In this document: positions 6,933 through 16,458 of the stretch, in pieces | Position numbering within the stretch: position 1 is the stretch's first letter | Layout: every line of letters begins with the position of its first letter | DNA from: Sphingomonas sp. | GTDB lineage: Bacteria; Pseudomonadota; Alphaproteobacteria; Sphingomonadales; Sphingomonadaceae | Length of the DNA stretch: 64,000 nt | Direction of reading: 5' to 3' | Assembly (NCBI GenBank): GCA_021732445.1 | Contig: JAKFUZ010000023.1 | Coordinates: 1 to 64,000, forward strand | The notes under the pieces: generated by a model | The model's input: the letters and a program-made list of their open reading frames with translations, nothing else | The model's database searches: none | Told to the model about the DNA's origin: nothing | Program-made: the position numbers and the translations under genes

Positions 6933-7515
6933 GGTAAGTCTCCGTTTTTGCGTTTTCGAGCCCGCACCATGCGGCCTCGATGGCGATCGGTGGGCCGGAG
7001 GCGACCGACGACGCATCGCTTGCGACCGAAGCGGAGCGGAGGACGGCGCAGGCGCGACTTTCTTGTCTCGCGAGGAATGGGTGAAACCCAGGGGAAGAAA
7101 GTTGCGACACGCCGTTGCGGCATAGGCGGTCGAGGCGAAGCCGGTCTTCGGCCAGATCAGGCCATTGGAGAGGCCGTGAGGTGCGCTCGTTCAACGGGAC
7201 AGATGAAGGAGACGCACGGCGACATCCCGCGATCGGCAAGAGAACAGGACCGGCGGTTCACCGGCATCGTTACATCTTGCAGGACAGGCAGGTTGTGCTC
7301 CCTCCCGTGCCCGGCCACCACAGAACAAACCCGTCACCCATGTTCGGGTTTTGCCGCCATTCGTGTGTGCCGCTGATCGAAGCTCCCTCGAGGGTGCGGG
7401 CCTTGGGGCGCGGCTCCGATCCGTCGCTCCTGCTCAACACCCACGCGATCTCTGGCGACAGGGATGGCGTCTATCCCCGCTGTTCGGGGGTTGCCGCCCA
7501 CGGTGTCGGGGCCGC
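6933..7515 (-). promoter_or_regulatory. Gene-free region with a conserved leader upstream of DUF736
   Basis: No convincing gene lies in these 583 bases. The part nearest DUF736 (about 6950-7070) resembles the leader of the DUF2493 gene at 10,310-10,445. Both contain GCGGCCTnnATGGCGA and, further out, a CGAAGCGnAGCGnAGGAnGG block followed by TTTCGCG-like sequence. This suggests a shared regulatory leader. The remainder (about 7070-7515) shows nothing I can name. Confidence 0.45.
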
Positions 7516-7956
7516 CTAACCCCGCGCCAGCCCCTGGTTCGCAGGGTCGGGCGCTGCCATGCCCGCAATGCGCAGAAACGCCGTGATGCCCACCGCAATC
7601 GAGCCGAGGACCGAGAAGACGATCTGCCAAGTCTCCGAAGGGATGGTGTGTTTCACGATTCCGTGGACGGCGTGATAACCCGCGATGACGGCGGGCGCGA
7701 CGAAGATCGCGGCGATCGCAAACTTGGCCCAGAGCGGACGGACGGTTGCAAGCAAGACCTGGCCGAAGCCGAGCGTCAGCCCGGCCGCGACCGTACCGAT
7801 GAGGATTGCGCCCAGCCAGCCTGCGCCAGTGTGATAGGCCCAGCCGCCAGCGGTGACACCTGCGAAGAAGGGCAGCGCGAAGACGGCGAGCGTAAACAGC
7901 AGCCAGCAGAAGAAGCCGATGGCTGCGATGGACAAGATGATGCCAAAAATGAACAT
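7516..7956 (-). CDS. Small multi-span membrane protein, unknown
   Basis: A 146-residue protein with about four hydrophobic segments: MFIFGIILSIAAIGFFCW, VFALPFFAGVTAGGWAY, a glycine-rich third span and a segment near IVFSVLGSIAVGITAF. The start at 7956 is chosen because GGAG sits 9 bases upstream; the frame is open further upstream to 8124, but that extension is hydrophilic and precedes the ribosome site. No family recognised. It probably forms a unit with the small membrane protein at 8099-8266. Confidence 0.7.
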   Translation of the reverse strand: MFIFGIILSIAAIGFFCWLLFTLAVFALPFFAGVTAGGWAYHTGAGWLGAILIGTVAAGLTLGFGQVLLATVRPLWAKFAIAAIFVAPAVIAGYHAVHGIVKHTIPSETWQIVFSVLGSIAVGITAFLRIAGMAAPDPANQGLARG

Positions 7957-8098
7957 GGTGGTGTCTCCGAGACAGAAAGGTCTGAAGGTCGCGCCTCCAC
8001 CACCACCGCGGCGCGACCGGAACCATAGCAGAACATCGCCGTCGGCGGGAGCGGAAACCAGCAGGGTTTCGGCATCGCGCGCGGTGATTTTCTGCCGG

Positions 8099-8266
8099 TC
8101 ATGGGGCGAAAGGGTCGATTTCATCGACGATGGCTACGCTGTCGCCGTCATATTCGCTGGCGGGCATGACCGAGAGCGTGCCGTCACCGGCGCGGAAGAT
8201 GACGATGACGGCCATCAGGGTGGTGGCGAGGCTGAAGGCGAAGGCGTGTGCGTCGTGGAAGGACAT
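8099..8266 (-). CDS. Small membrane-anchored protein, unknown
   Basis: A 55-residue protein starting MSFHDAHAFAFSLATTLMAV, with one membrane span (about residues 8-26) and an acidic C-terminus (DSVAIVDEIDPFAP). It lies upstream of the four-span protein in the same direction. I do not recognise a family. Confidence 0.5.
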   Translation of the reverse strand: MSFHDAHAFAFSLATTLMAVIVIFRAGDGTLSVMPASEYDGDSVAIVDEIDPFAP

Positions 8267-8625
8267 TGATCCAGCTCCTGTTTCGAGCGGAGTCCATCCC
8301 CCGCTGACAGGCGCCCGATGTGTTCGGCCGAGGGCCGCAATCACCGCGACAGGCGCAGCCGAAGCGGCGGCACGCGCATGCGTAGTCCGACCCTTTACGG
8401 GTTGATGGCGTCAGGCCCTCGGCCGGACCAAGGATCAGCGCATTTGAAGCGGGGGGTGGCTCTGCTCTGCATGGGCCGCTGATAAGTCCATAGATGTCAT
8501 GCCCTCCGTCGTGCGAAGTCACTGTATGTCGGCTATGTTGGCATTGGCTGACTCGGATTCTGCGTCTTCAGCCTTGAGGCAGTCATGGTGACACATGCTT
8601 CAGTAAGAGAGCGAGGATCTACCGC
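8267..8625. other. Intergenic region between divergent genes, nothing assigned
   Basis: These 359 bases separate the leftward small membrane gene from the rightward gene at 8626. They must hold promoters for both, but I see no clear -35/-10 pair or RNA structure. Nothing else is supported. Confidence 0.5.
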
Positions 8626-9330
8626 ATGGGAGAAATTAATATTCCTCGCGATCAGCAGACTGCCATCACGGCGATCGACGCCAGAGAATTGGACAGGCTG
8701 ATCGACCAGGCAATCCGGGAGGAACGATCGGGCGAATTGCACCGTCTCCCTCTCGCGGCCTGCGGCTCCCACATCGGAACAAAGCTCCATTCCTTCGACC
8801 GGGCGTTGGCGAAACACCGCGAGGCCAAGGCGCCGCGAAAGCGGGCGGAAACAGGGGATGCCCTTCGACGCGCAGGCCATGATTTGTCCTTTGCCGTTGG
8901 GGCTATGAAGCAGCGTTTGGAAACCGAACAGAAGGACGCTCAACTCTTCATCGTCGATGACCAGATCGTGCCGCCCTACCGCTTCACCACGCAAATGAGT
9001 GTCAGGGTGAGCTATCGGTGGCGGCGAACCATCGAGGACGAATGGCAATGGGGTAGCATTACCTTTGTCCATCACCACGACCCGCGCCCCAACTACGCGG
9101 TGCCGGTGTCCACGCGGAAGCCAAGCGCCGCCAAACAGGAGCAGGAGCTTCAGAACCGACTTTATCAGACCTGGGAACACCTGATGCGCGGCGCGCTTTA
9201 TTCGGTGAGAGATTATTTCAGGGACGGCGGTGACGGTGCCAAGATTCCAGAGACGTTCCAGGTAACGGTCGATTCCTACAGCCGCGATCTGAACAACTAC
9301 AGCACGCAATTCTGGCGCCAGCAGCCCTGA
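8626..9330 (+). CDS. Hypothetical protein, only plus-strand gene in the ICE backbone
   Basis: A 234-residue soluble protein with no family I recognise. It has a helical charged first half (DRLIDQAIREERSGELHRL, RKRAETGDALRRAGHDLSF) and a second half with strand-like aromatic stretches (VRVSYRWRRTIEDEWQWGSI). It is convergent with the DUF2493 gene, ends 43 bases from it, and opposes the direction of every neighbouring backbone gene. That suggests an accessory insertion into the maintenance region. Confidence 0.7.
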   Translation: MGEINIPRDQQTAITAIDARELDRLIDQAIREERSGELHRLPLAACGSHIGTKLHSFDRALAKHREAKAPRKRAETGDALRRAGHDLSFAVGAMKQRLETEQKDAQLFIVDDQIVPPYRFTTQMSVRVSYRWRRTIEDEWQWGSITFVHHHDPRPNYAVPVSTRKPSAAKQEQELQNRLYQTWEHLMRGALYSVRDYFRDGGDGAKIPETFQVTVDSYSRDLNNYSTQFWRQQP

Positions 9331-9372
9331 TCGCCTTCGCCCTTACGGTAGTGAAATAAGGGATGGCGGCGC

Positions 9373-10299
9373 TTACGCGCCGCCCGTGCCGAACCGATAG
9401 ACCGGGATGCCGAGCTTCCTGGCTTTGTCGGCGAGGTTGTCCTGGATGCCCGTGCCGGGGAAGATAAGGACGCCGATCGGCATGATCGCCAGCATGGCGT
9501 CGTTGCGCTTGAACGGGGCGGCCTTGGCGTGCTTCGTCCAGTCGGGCTTGAAGGCGACCTGCGGCACTTTGCGGGTTTCCGCCCAGCGCGCTGCGATTTT
9601 CTCAGCACCTTTGGGCGAACCGCCGTGCATCAGCACCATGTCGGGGTGCTTAGCATGAACCTGATCGAGCTTGGCCCAGATCAGCTTGTGGTCGGCGGTG
9701 TCGCCGCCCGAGAAGGCGATCTTCGGGCCGGCTGGCACGAGCACCTCGGTGTCAGCGCGGCGTTTGGCGGCGATGAAGTCACGGCTGTCGATCATCGCAG
9801 CGGTGAGGTGGCGATGGTTGACCCTCGATCCTGTGCGCTGGGACCAGGGTGAACCGGTGGCGCGGTGGTAGTGGTCTGCGGCGCTGTCGCGGAAGACTTC
9901 CAGGCTGTCGCGCCGTTCGATCAATGATTGCCCGAGTTCGATGAGACGTTCGAGCTGGACGGATTTGACCTCCGATCCGTCCTGTTCGCGCTGGAGCCGT
10001 TTCTGCGCCTGCTCGTTGTCGTCGAGCTTGCGGTCTGCCCGTTCGACGGCGCGGTGGAACATATTGACAGTCGACCAGAGGAGGTCGTCGAGGTCAGGAT
10101 CGAGGTTCGTATCGGCCACGGTGGAGATTAAGGCGTCGAAGATGTCGGCGACGGCGCCTTCGATGATGCGGTCCTCCGGCAAGGGCCTGGGATCGGCCTC
10201 GTCTTCCGAAGGTCGGTAGCCGTAGAGCTGAAGCTCCTGCGCGATCTGGTCGGTCGGCGATGCAGCGTGTTCGGGTTCGTAGTCGTCGTGCTCGCTCAT
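9373..10299 (-). CDS. DUF2493 (SLOG-like) domain protein
   Basis: A 308-residue protein with a long acidic/helical N-terminal half and a C-terminal DUF2493 domain from about residue 190: KIAFSGGDTADHKLIWAKLD, MVLMHGGSPKGAEKIAARWA and GVLIFPGTGIQDNLADKARK. DUF2493 is a Rossmann-like SLOG-superfamily domain thought to bind a nucleotide-type ligand; it is common on ICEs beside Toprim and strawberry-notch genes, as here. The start at 10299 (MSEHDDYEPE) is preferred over the ATG 42 bases upstream. Confidence 0.88.
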   Translation of the reverse strand: MSEHDDYEPEHAASPTDQIAQELQLYGYRPSEDEADPRPLPEDRIIEGAVADIFDALISTVADTNLDPDLDDLLWSTVNMFHRAVERADRKLDDNEQAQKRLQREQDGSEVKSVQLERLIELGQSLIERRDSLEVFRDSAADHYHRATGSPWSQRTGSRVNHRHLTAAMIDSRDFIAAKRRADTEVLVPAGPKIAFSGGDTADHKLIWAKLDQVHAKHPDMVLMHGGSPKGAEKIAARWAETRKVPQVAFKPDWTKHAKAAPFKRNDAMLAIMPIGVLIFPGTGIQDNLADKARKLGIPVYRFGTGGA

Positions 10300-10625
10300 G
10301 GGATGCTCCGTCGGTTGGACCGCGACCGTCGCGGCCTTCATGGCGACGAAGCCGTCGGGCGGGACGGACCTGCACCCGGAGCGAAGCGAGAGGGCCGAAG
10401 CGCAGCGAAGGATGGCGAAGGCCGGCGATTTTGTTTCGCGCTGGAAAGCGGCCCCCCTTTCTCTTCTTTGGGGGCCGCGCCGGAAAATCGTTGGCCGCAG
10501 CCATTGCCGATCCGGCTCGGCTGACGGCCGATCGCCCTCTCGAAGGCCGAGGAGCGGTCCTCTCCGAGGGTTGAACGCATCCGGGCGGGCATGATGATTG
10601 CGGCCCTGACACTCCTTGCCGGCGA
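10300..10625 (-). promoter_or_regulatory. Leader of the DUF2493 gene with a strong hairpin
   Basis: This 326-base stretch has no gene. A 9-bp stem GCGGCCCCC (10448-10456) / GGGGGCCGC (10470-10478) with a 13-base pyrimidine-rich plus-strand loop probably ends transcription from the Toprim gene. The part nearer DUF2493 (10310-10445) is similar to the DUF736 leader at 6950-7070. Confidence 0.5.
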
Positions 10626-11666
10626 CTATCCCGCTTCGAGCCAGAAACGGGCGACGTCCTGCGGTGCGAGCTGCACCCGCAGATTGGCGCGGAACGCGTC
10701 GATGCCGAGTCGCCGGAGATCCTCGTTGAAGTCCTCCAGCACTGGCGAGAGCACGATGGCCTCGATCCCGGCCGTGTTCGCCCGGTCGACTAGGCTATCC
10801 CGCGCGCTGTCGCCCGCCGGGTCGTTGTCGCGGACGATGTAAAGCCGGCGCAGAGTCTCGGGGAACAGGATAGCTGCCAGATGGGCAGCGGAGAGCGCCG
10901 CCGCCATCGCCATGTGCGGTATCGCCTGACGTGCTGACAGGACGCTTTCGATTCCTTCGCCTGCCGCCATCACCTCGCCGGCGATCCCGAAACGGACGGC
11001 GTGACCGAGCAGGTCGCCCATTGCTTTACGCTGCGTGTCGATCGGCGCCTTGTCGGAGCCGTCAGGAGTGATCCAGGTCCGATGCGCGCCGGTGATCGTA
11101 CCCCTGAGATTGGTGACGGCGGCGATCATCGCCGGCCAGGTTTCGGTCGGGCCATGATCGTCGGGCCGGTAGTAGCAGCGTGGATGGAAACGGAGGTTTC
11201 CGGTTCCGTGCAAAGCCGCAATGCCGCGATGACGGAGATACGCCTCTACGGGGGTACAACCGATCGGCTGTGACATGGCGAACAATCGTCTTGCCGCTTC
11301 GGTCGAGCCTGACGGGGCTGGCGTGCTTGGTCGCTTCTTCGTTGCCGGCGCGGGTTCGGGACGCGGCAGGCTGAGGAAGGTGCGGGCTTCCGCAACGACA
11401 TCGGCGAAGTCGATGAGGCCGCAGCTTTCCCGGATCACGTCGAGCAGATCGCCATGCTCGCCGGTGGCGGCGTCGGTCCATTTACCCGCCGGTCCCTTCG
11501 CCGTCGCTTTGAGCCGGACGAACATCGAACGTCCGGGCGCGTTGCGGGCATCGCCGACCTGCCAGTAATTGCCCTGGCGATGGCCGGCGCCGAGATAATG
11601 GCGGCATACCGCCTCGGCCTCCCGGCCGAGACGGTTCGCCAGATCGGAAGCGTCGAGACGGGTCAT
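10626..11666 (-). CDS. Toprim domain protein (DUF7146/Toprim_3 type)
   Basis: A 346-residue protein. The N-terminal part (LANRLGREAEAVCRHYLGAG ... GKWTDAATGEHGDLLDVI) resembles the primase-like DUF7146 region. A Toprim domain follows, with the catalytic Glu in AAGEGIESVLSA near residue 225 and the acidic pair in YIVRDNDPAGD near residue 272. It may act as a primase or topoisomerase-like factor on transferred single strands. The start at 11666 is joined TGATG to the strawberry-notch stop, so the two are translated together. Confidence 0.88.
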   Translation of the reverse strand: MTRLDASDLANRLGREAEAVCRHYLGAGHRQGNYWQVGDARNAPGRSMFVRLKATAKGPAGKWTDAATGEHGDLLDVIRESCGLIDFADVVAEARTFLSLPRPEPAPATKKRPSTPAPSGSTEAARRLFAMSQPIGCTPVEAYLRHRGIAALHGTGNLRFHPRCYYRPDDHGPTETWPAMIAAVTNLRGTITGAHRTWITPDGSDKAPIDTQRKAMGDLLGHAVRFGIAGEVMAAGEGIESVLSARQAIPHMAMAAALSAAHLAAILFPETLRRLYIVRDNDPAGDSARDSLVDRANTAGIEAIVLSPVLEDFNEDLRRLGIDAFRANLRVQLAPQDVARFWLEAG

Positions 11667-14600
11667 CACGCCGCCTCGCGTTCGCCGATGCGCTGGAGCG
11701 GATAGCGGCCCAGCACGCGCTCCAGCACCACGGGGCCGGCGGCATCTGTCGGCACGAACATCCTGAGCTTCCAGGAGATGATCTCGTGGAACAGGCCGTA
11801 GGCGTTGAGCCGCTCGCGCATCGTGTCGGTGAAGCCCGACAGCTCGATGCGCTCGGCGCCCATGATGCGGACGCGGCGAAGTTGAAGCCCCTCGGCGAGG
11901 TCGAGGATGGTGCGGCCATCCATTAGCGCCACGAAAGCGTCGGCGGGCGTGAGCGTAGCTGCGCCGGTCGTGGCGGCGTTGGCCGCCCAGGCCGGCGAGA
12001 CTTTGCGGCCGACGATCCGCTCGCCCTCGTCGGTCTGGAGCCGATAGACACGGGTGGACTCGTTGGGCAGCCGCTTCCAGATCGGCAGCAACAGACCGGC
12101 GACGACATGGATCGTGCTGTCGGAGAACTCCGGCACGTCCGCGACCTCGGCAGCCCAGGCCGTGGCGAAGGCGTCGCGATCCACGTCGGTCCAATGGGTC
12201 TCGCCCATCATCTTTACCGGAACGGTGTGCGATTCCATCGGCCGGATCAGCCGGACGCGGCGTTCGATCTCACCATCGTCGAGCATGATCGAGGTGGCGG
12301 GGATCTGGACGGCAGAGCGGCCCGAGCGTTCGTTGATCAGCAGCCTGGCGCCGGGTTCGCCGAGATAGGCGAGCGCGTCGTCCTGCGTGACCGGGCGGTT
12401 GCGCGTGCGCTGCGCGATGGTGAGCAGCCGGGTCTCCGCGCCCGTGCCCGGATGGGTGTAGATCGTCTGGCGGCCGGTGACGGTGAAGCCTTCTGCTGTC
12501 AGCGTCTCCAGTCCGACATCGTAGATGCCGGCGGCGATGGCGCCCTCGATCTTGGCGGTGAGAAGCTGCTCGAAGGCGGTAAACAGCACGCCTTGAAGCT
12601 CGATGGTCAGCGCCAGCAGCCGGTTGAGGAAGGTGGTGATCGGGGGCAGCTCGTCCTTGATGCCGTTCGCGTCCATCAGCTTCAGGCCGGTGGCGGACTC
12701 GAATCGCTCGAGCGAGCAGCCTTCGACCTTGCCGCGCACCAGCAGGAGATAGAGCTGACGGAGCGCATCGCGGGCGTAGGGGCTTTCCAGATTGTCCTCG
12801 GGGCGGAACAGGCCCTGGCCGCCGGTCTGGCGCTGGCCGCGGGTTATGGCGCCCAGGGTGTCGAGCCGCCGGGCGATGGTGGAGAGGAATCGTTTCTCCG
12901 CCTTGACGTCCGTGGCGATGGGCCGGAACAGCGGCGGCTGCGCCTGGTTGGTCCTGTGCGTGCGGCCGAGGCCCTGGATGGCGGCGTCCGCTTTCCAGCC
13001 GGGTTCGAGCAGATAGTGGACGCGCAACCGGGTGTTCCGCGCCGAAAGCTCGGCGTGGTAGCTACGGCCGGTGCCGCCGGCGTCCGAAAAGATCAGGATG
13101 CGCTTGCTGTCATCCATGAACGCCTGGGTTTCGGCGAGATTAGCGGCGGCGGCCCGGTTCTCGACGACGAGACGGTCGCCGCCCGAAGGCGTGCTCTTGC
13201 GGACGATTCGCCGCGAACGGCCCGTCACCTCGGCCACCAGCTCCGTCCCGAAATGCTGGACGATCTGATCGAGCGCGCCGGGCACGGGCGGCAAGGAGGC
13301 AAGCTGCGCGATCAGCTCGTCGCGGCGCGCGACGGCCTCGCGGCTTTCGACGGGCTGGCCATCGCGCGTGACCGGCCGCGACGACAGATTGCCCTCGCTG
13401 TCGGTGAACGGCTCGTAGAGCTGCACCGGGAAGGAATGGGCGAGGTAGTCAAGGACGTATTCCCTCGGCGTGATGTCGACGCGAACGTCGTTCCATTCCT
13501 CTGTCGGCAGCTCGGCCAGCCGGCGCTCCATCAACGCCTCGCCCGTGGAGACGATCTGAATGACCGCGGCGTGGCCGGCTTCCAGGTCGCTGGTGATCGA
13601 TCGGATCAGGGTCGGCGTCTTCATGCTGGTGAGCAGATGGCCGAAGAAGCGCTGCTTGGCGCTCTCGAAGGCCGAGCGGGCGGCGGACTTGGCCTGCCGG
13701 TTGAGCGTGCCGGACGCGCCGGTGATGTTGGCCGCCTCCATCGCCGCGTCGAGGTGGTTATGGATAATGGCAAAGGCCCCGGCATAGGCATCGTAGATGC
13801 GGGTTTGCTCGAGGGTCAGCGCGTGCTCGACCAGTTCGTATTCCACGCCGTCGAAGGAGAGCGAGCGGGCGGTGTAGAGGCCGAGCGCGCGCAGGTCGCG
13901 GGCCAGCACCTCCATCGCCGCGACGCCGCCGGCCTCGATCGCCTCGACGAACTCGGCGCGAGTGCTGAACGGAAAGTCCTCGCCGCCCCACAGGCCGAGC
14001 CGCTGGGCGTAGGCGAGGTTGTGGACCGTCGTGGCGCCGGTCGCCGAGACATAGACGACGCGGGCGTTCGGCAGCGCGTGCTGGAGCCGCAGACCCGCGC
14101 GGCCCTGCTGCGAAGCGGCAACGTCGCCGCGTTCTCCCTTGCCGCCACCGGCGTTCTGCATTGCGTGCGCCTCGTCGAAAATCAGGACTCCGTCGAAGTC
14201 GGAGCCCAACCATTCGACGATCTGCCGGACGCGCGAAACCTTCTCGCCACGGTCGTCGGAGCGTAGCGTGGCATAGGTCGTAAACAGGACGCCTTCCGGC
14301 AGCGTGATCGGCCGCCCCTGCGGGAAGCGCGACAGCGGCGTGACCAGCAGGCGCTCCATGCCGAGCGCCGACCAGTCGCGCTGCGCGTCCTCGATCAACT
14401 TGTCGGACTTTGAGATCCACACCGCCTTGCGGCGGCCCTGGAGCCAGTTGTCGAGAATGATCGCGGCGGACTGACGCCCTTTGCCGACGCCGGTGCCGTC
14501 ACCGATCATGAAGCCGCGCCGGAAGCGCGCGGCGTTCGTCGCATCCTCGCGCGCGGCGGTGACGACATCGAAGGTGGCGTCCACCGTCCACGATCCGGCA

Positions 14601-16012
14601 AGATGATCGGCGTGAGCCTCGCCGGCATAAATGACGGTCTCGAGCTGCGCGTCGGACAGCAGCTCGTGGATATTGACCGGGAGGTGCGGCCGATAGCTCG
14701 GTCTGGGCGGGGCGACCGAAGCCATCGCCGCCGATTGCACCAGCCTGGTCGGGTGCGCCTGAGAACCGGCAATACGGATCGCCTGCAATAAGTATTCTTC
14801 ATAGATGCCGTCGGACAAGCGGCCGTCTTCGCCCGCAAGGCCGTCCTGGGTCTCGTAGGAAAGTGGCAGGCCCTCCGGCTCGGCCATCGGCACGGCGGCG
14901 GGGACGGCCTTGGCGGTGCGGTTGATATAGCCGCGCACGCTGCGAGGGACGTAAGCCGCGACAGCCGGGACCGTGAGGGAGGGATCGACGGCGAGCCGTG
15001 TCGGCAAATGATCGTCGAGCCAGCCCAGCAGCGTGGCGGCGTTCGAGGCAACGCCGGGTGCGGCCGGGAACACGGCCGGATCGTCGGCGGGCAGCTTGTC
15101 GATGACGGTCAGCCGCGTCGGAAACGTCGTGCCGTGTTTGGCATAGACCGCGCCGTCGATGGCGGCGGAGAAGACGATGCGCCCGCGCGCCTGCAGGCGA
15201 ATGAAGGCGTCCCGCCAGGCCAGATTGTCGGACGCGAAATTGGCGCCAGTGATCGTCACCAGTCTTCCGCCGGGAGTCAGACGCGCCAGCGCTGAGGCGA
15301 CATGGCGATATGTGGTGTCGGCTATGCGGCCTTCGACATTGGCCATTGCGGAGAACGGCGGGTTCATCAGCACGACGCTGGGCGTGACGGCGGGATCGAG
15401 ATGATCGTCGATCTGGGTCGCGTCGAAACGGGCGACGGGAATGGCCGGGAAGAGAAGCGACAGCAGGCTGGCGCGGGTGTCGGCCAGCTCGTTGAGGACG
15501 AGCGCGCCGCCGGCGATCTCGGCGAAGATGGCGAACAGGCCGGTGCCGGCCGAAGGCTCCAGCACCCGGTCGGCCGGAGTGATTGCCGCGGCGCAGGCGG
15601 CGACGAGGCCGAGCGGGATCGGCGTCGAGAATTGCTGGAAGGTCTGGCTTTCGGTCGAGCGCCGCGTATGCGTCGGCAGAAGGTTGGCGATTTTCGACAG
15701 CGCGGAAAGGCGGGCTGCCGGAGACCCGGCTTTGCGGAAAAGCGCACGTCCGTATTTGCGGAGAAACAGGACGGTCGCCGCCTCACAGGCGTCATAGGCC
15801 GTCTTCCAGTCCCAGGCGCCGGTGGCGTCCGATGCGCCGAAGGCGGTCTCCATCGCCACACGCAGGGCAGCGGCGTCGACGCGCTCGCCGCGTTCGAGAT
15901 GGGGCAGCAGCAGACCGGCGGCCGTGAAGATGGCGCCGGCGGGTTCGGGATTGGAGCCGAGCGGAAGCGGCGCGGCGGCGGACGCCGCCGCGGATGCGGA
16001 AATCAGGGTCAT
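11666..16012 (-). CDS. Strawberry-notch family methyltransferase-helicase fusion
   Basis: A 1,448-residue protein. An N6-adenine methyltransferase-like domain comes first: VLEPSAGTGLFAIFAE near residue 147 and NPPF near residue 214. A superfamily 2 helicase of the SBNO type follows, with Walker A GDGTGVGKGR near residue 505, DEAH in ILIFDEAHAMQNAG near residue 608, and GLGRTHRTNQAQPP near residue 1015 as motif VI. Such proteins are standard on large plasmids and ICEs of Alphaproteobacteria and may protect or process incoming DNA. The start at 16012 excludes a long unlikely extension and follows a conserved leader. Confidence 0.93.
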   Translation of the reverse strand: MTLISASAAASAAAPLPLGSNPEPAGAIFTAAGLLLPHLERGERVDAAALRVAMETAFGASDATGAWDWKTAYDACEAATVLFLRKYGRALFRKAGSPAARLSALSKIANLLPTHTRRSTESQTFQQFSTPIPLGLVAACAAAITPADRVLEPSAGTGLFAIFAEIAGGALVLNELADTRASLLSLLFPAIPVARFDATQIDDHLDPAVTPSVVLMNPPFSAMANVEGRIADTTYRHVASALARLTPGGRLVTITGANFASDNLAWRDAFIRLQARGRIVFSAAIDGAVYAKHGTTFPTRLTVIDKLPADDPAVFPAAPGVASNAATLLGWLDDHLPTRLAVDPSLTVPAVAAYVPRSVRGYINRTAKAVPAAVPMAEPEGLPLSYETQDGLAGEDGRLSDGIYEEYLLQAIRIAGSQAHPTRLVQSAAMASVAPPRPSYRPHLPVNIHELLSDAQLETVIYAGEAHADHLAGSWTVDATFDVVTAAREDATNAARFRRGFMIGDGTGVGKGRQSAAIILDNWLQGRRKAVWISKSDKLIEDAQRDWSALGMERLLVTPLSRFPQGRPITLPEGVLFTTYATLRSDDRGEKVSRVRQIVEWLGSDFDGVLIFDEAHAMQNAGGGKGERGDVAASQQGRAGLRLQHALPNARVVYVSATGATTVHNLAYAQRLGLWGGEDFPFSTRAEFVEAIEAGGVAAMEVLARDLRALGLYTARSLSFDGVEYELVEHALTLEQTRIYDAYAGAFAIIHNHLDAAMEAANITGASGTLNRQAKSAARSAFESAKQRFFGHLLTSMKTPTLIRSITSDLEAGHAAVIQIVSTGEALMERRLAELPTEEWNDVRVDITPREYVLDYLAHSFPVQLYEPFTDSEGNLSSRPVTRDGQPVESREAVARRDELIAQLASLPPVPGALDQIVQHFGTELVAEVTGRSRRIVRKSTPSGGDRLVVENRAAAANLAETQAFMDDSKRILIFSDAGGTGRSYHAELSARNTRLRVHYLLEPGWKADAAIQGLGRTHRTNQAQPPLFRPIATDVKAEKRFLSTIARRLDTLGAITRGQRQTGGQGLFRPEDNLESPYARDALRQLYLLLVRGKVEGCSLERFESATGLKLMDANGIKDELPPITTFLNRLLALTIELQGVLFTAFEQLLTAKIEGAIAAGIYDVGLETLTAEGFTVTGRQTIYTHPGTGAETRLLTIAQRTRNRPVTQDDALAYLGEPGARLLINERSGRSAVQIPATSIMLDDGEIERRVRLIRPMESHTVPVKMMGETHWTDVDRDAFATAWAAEVADVPEFSDSTIHVVAGLLLPIWKRLPNESTRVYRLQTDEGERIVGRKVSPAWAANAATTGAATLTPADAFVALMDGRTILDLAEGLQLRRVRIMGAERIELSGFTDTMRERLNAYGLFHEIISWKLRMFVPTDAAGPVVLERVLGRYPLQRIGEREAA

Positions 16013-16121
16013 GATGTGAGCCTTAAGGAGAGCGGGAAAGGACGAGCCGCGCGGCGCTCTCTCTCGACCGCACCGGCTCAAACCCGTCCCGGCCGCCCTC
16101 TCACTCTCGGGACGGTGGCAT
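16013..16121 (-). promoter_or_regulatory. Conserved leader A, upstream of strawberry-notch gene
   Basis: The plus strand carries AACCCGTCCCGG (16081-16092) and CCCTCTCACTCTC (16096-16108) with CTCTCTCTCGACC between these and the gene. The same elements in the same order precede the ParB-like and ArdC genes. The function is unknown. Confidence 0.5.
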
Positions 16122-16157
16122 GGAAAAAGCGCCCGACCGGGAGGGGGCGCTTTTCCG
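16122..16157 (-). terminator. Hairpin terminator of the 16.2-17.4 kb gene cluster
   Basis: A long stem (GGAAAAAGCGCCC facing GGGGCGCTTTTCC) lies 5 bases beyond the stop of the 16162-16458 gene and just before leader A. The A/T-rich foot provides the U-run. It separates the small-gene cluster from the strawberry-notch transcript. Confidence 0.65.
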
Positions 16158-16161
16158 GGGA

Positions 16162-16458
16162 TCAGCTCCAATGTCCGTCCGCGATCTCGCGGGCGACGAG
16201 CGCGCGGGCCTTGCGGATGAGGTCATCGCCGCAGGTGTCGATGTGGCCGAAAAACCTGGCGCGGGCACCGTTCTCGGCCCAATCGGCATAGGCGCAATAT
16301 TCGCGAGCCCCGGATCGGAAGGCCCGCATGTCGTTGGCCAAGTGCGGCTTAGGTTCGATGACGACGGTGATGCCGTCCCTGGTTTCCGGCCAGGGCAGAG
16401 ACCGTTCGCGCGGCGGATGCTGGCGATCCGCCGCGAAGATGGCGTCGATGTCGGTCAT
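16162..16458 (-). CDS. Hypothetical protein of the ICE small-gene cluster
   Basis: A 98-residue soluble protein with no recognised family (TVVIEPKPHLANDMRAFRSG, AREYCAYADWAENGARARFF). Its start overlaps the upstream stop as ATGA. It is the last gene of a leftward coupled cluster of small proteins between the ParB-like and strawberry-notch genes. Confidence 0.75.
   Translation of the reverse strand: MTDIDAIFAADRQHPPRERSLPWPETRDGITVVIEPKPHLANDMRAFRSGAREYCAYADWAENGARARFFGHIDTCGDDLIRKARALVAREIADGHWS

Noticed and set aside
7951..8124. N-terminal extension of the 7516-7956 membrane protein to 8124
   Set aside because: The extension is hydrophilic, overlaps the preceding gene and ignores a good ribosome site just before 7956.
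8533..9309. A 258-codon minus-strand frame opposite the 8626 gene
   Set aside because: Both strands are open. The plus frame has a more protein-like composition and balanced charge, so I kept that one. This is the least certain strand choice in the window.
12107..14266. A 719-codon open frame on the plus strand
   Set aside because: It lies entirely inside the strawberry-notch gene on the opposite strand, whose helicase motifs are unmistakable. High GC keeps the antisense frame open.
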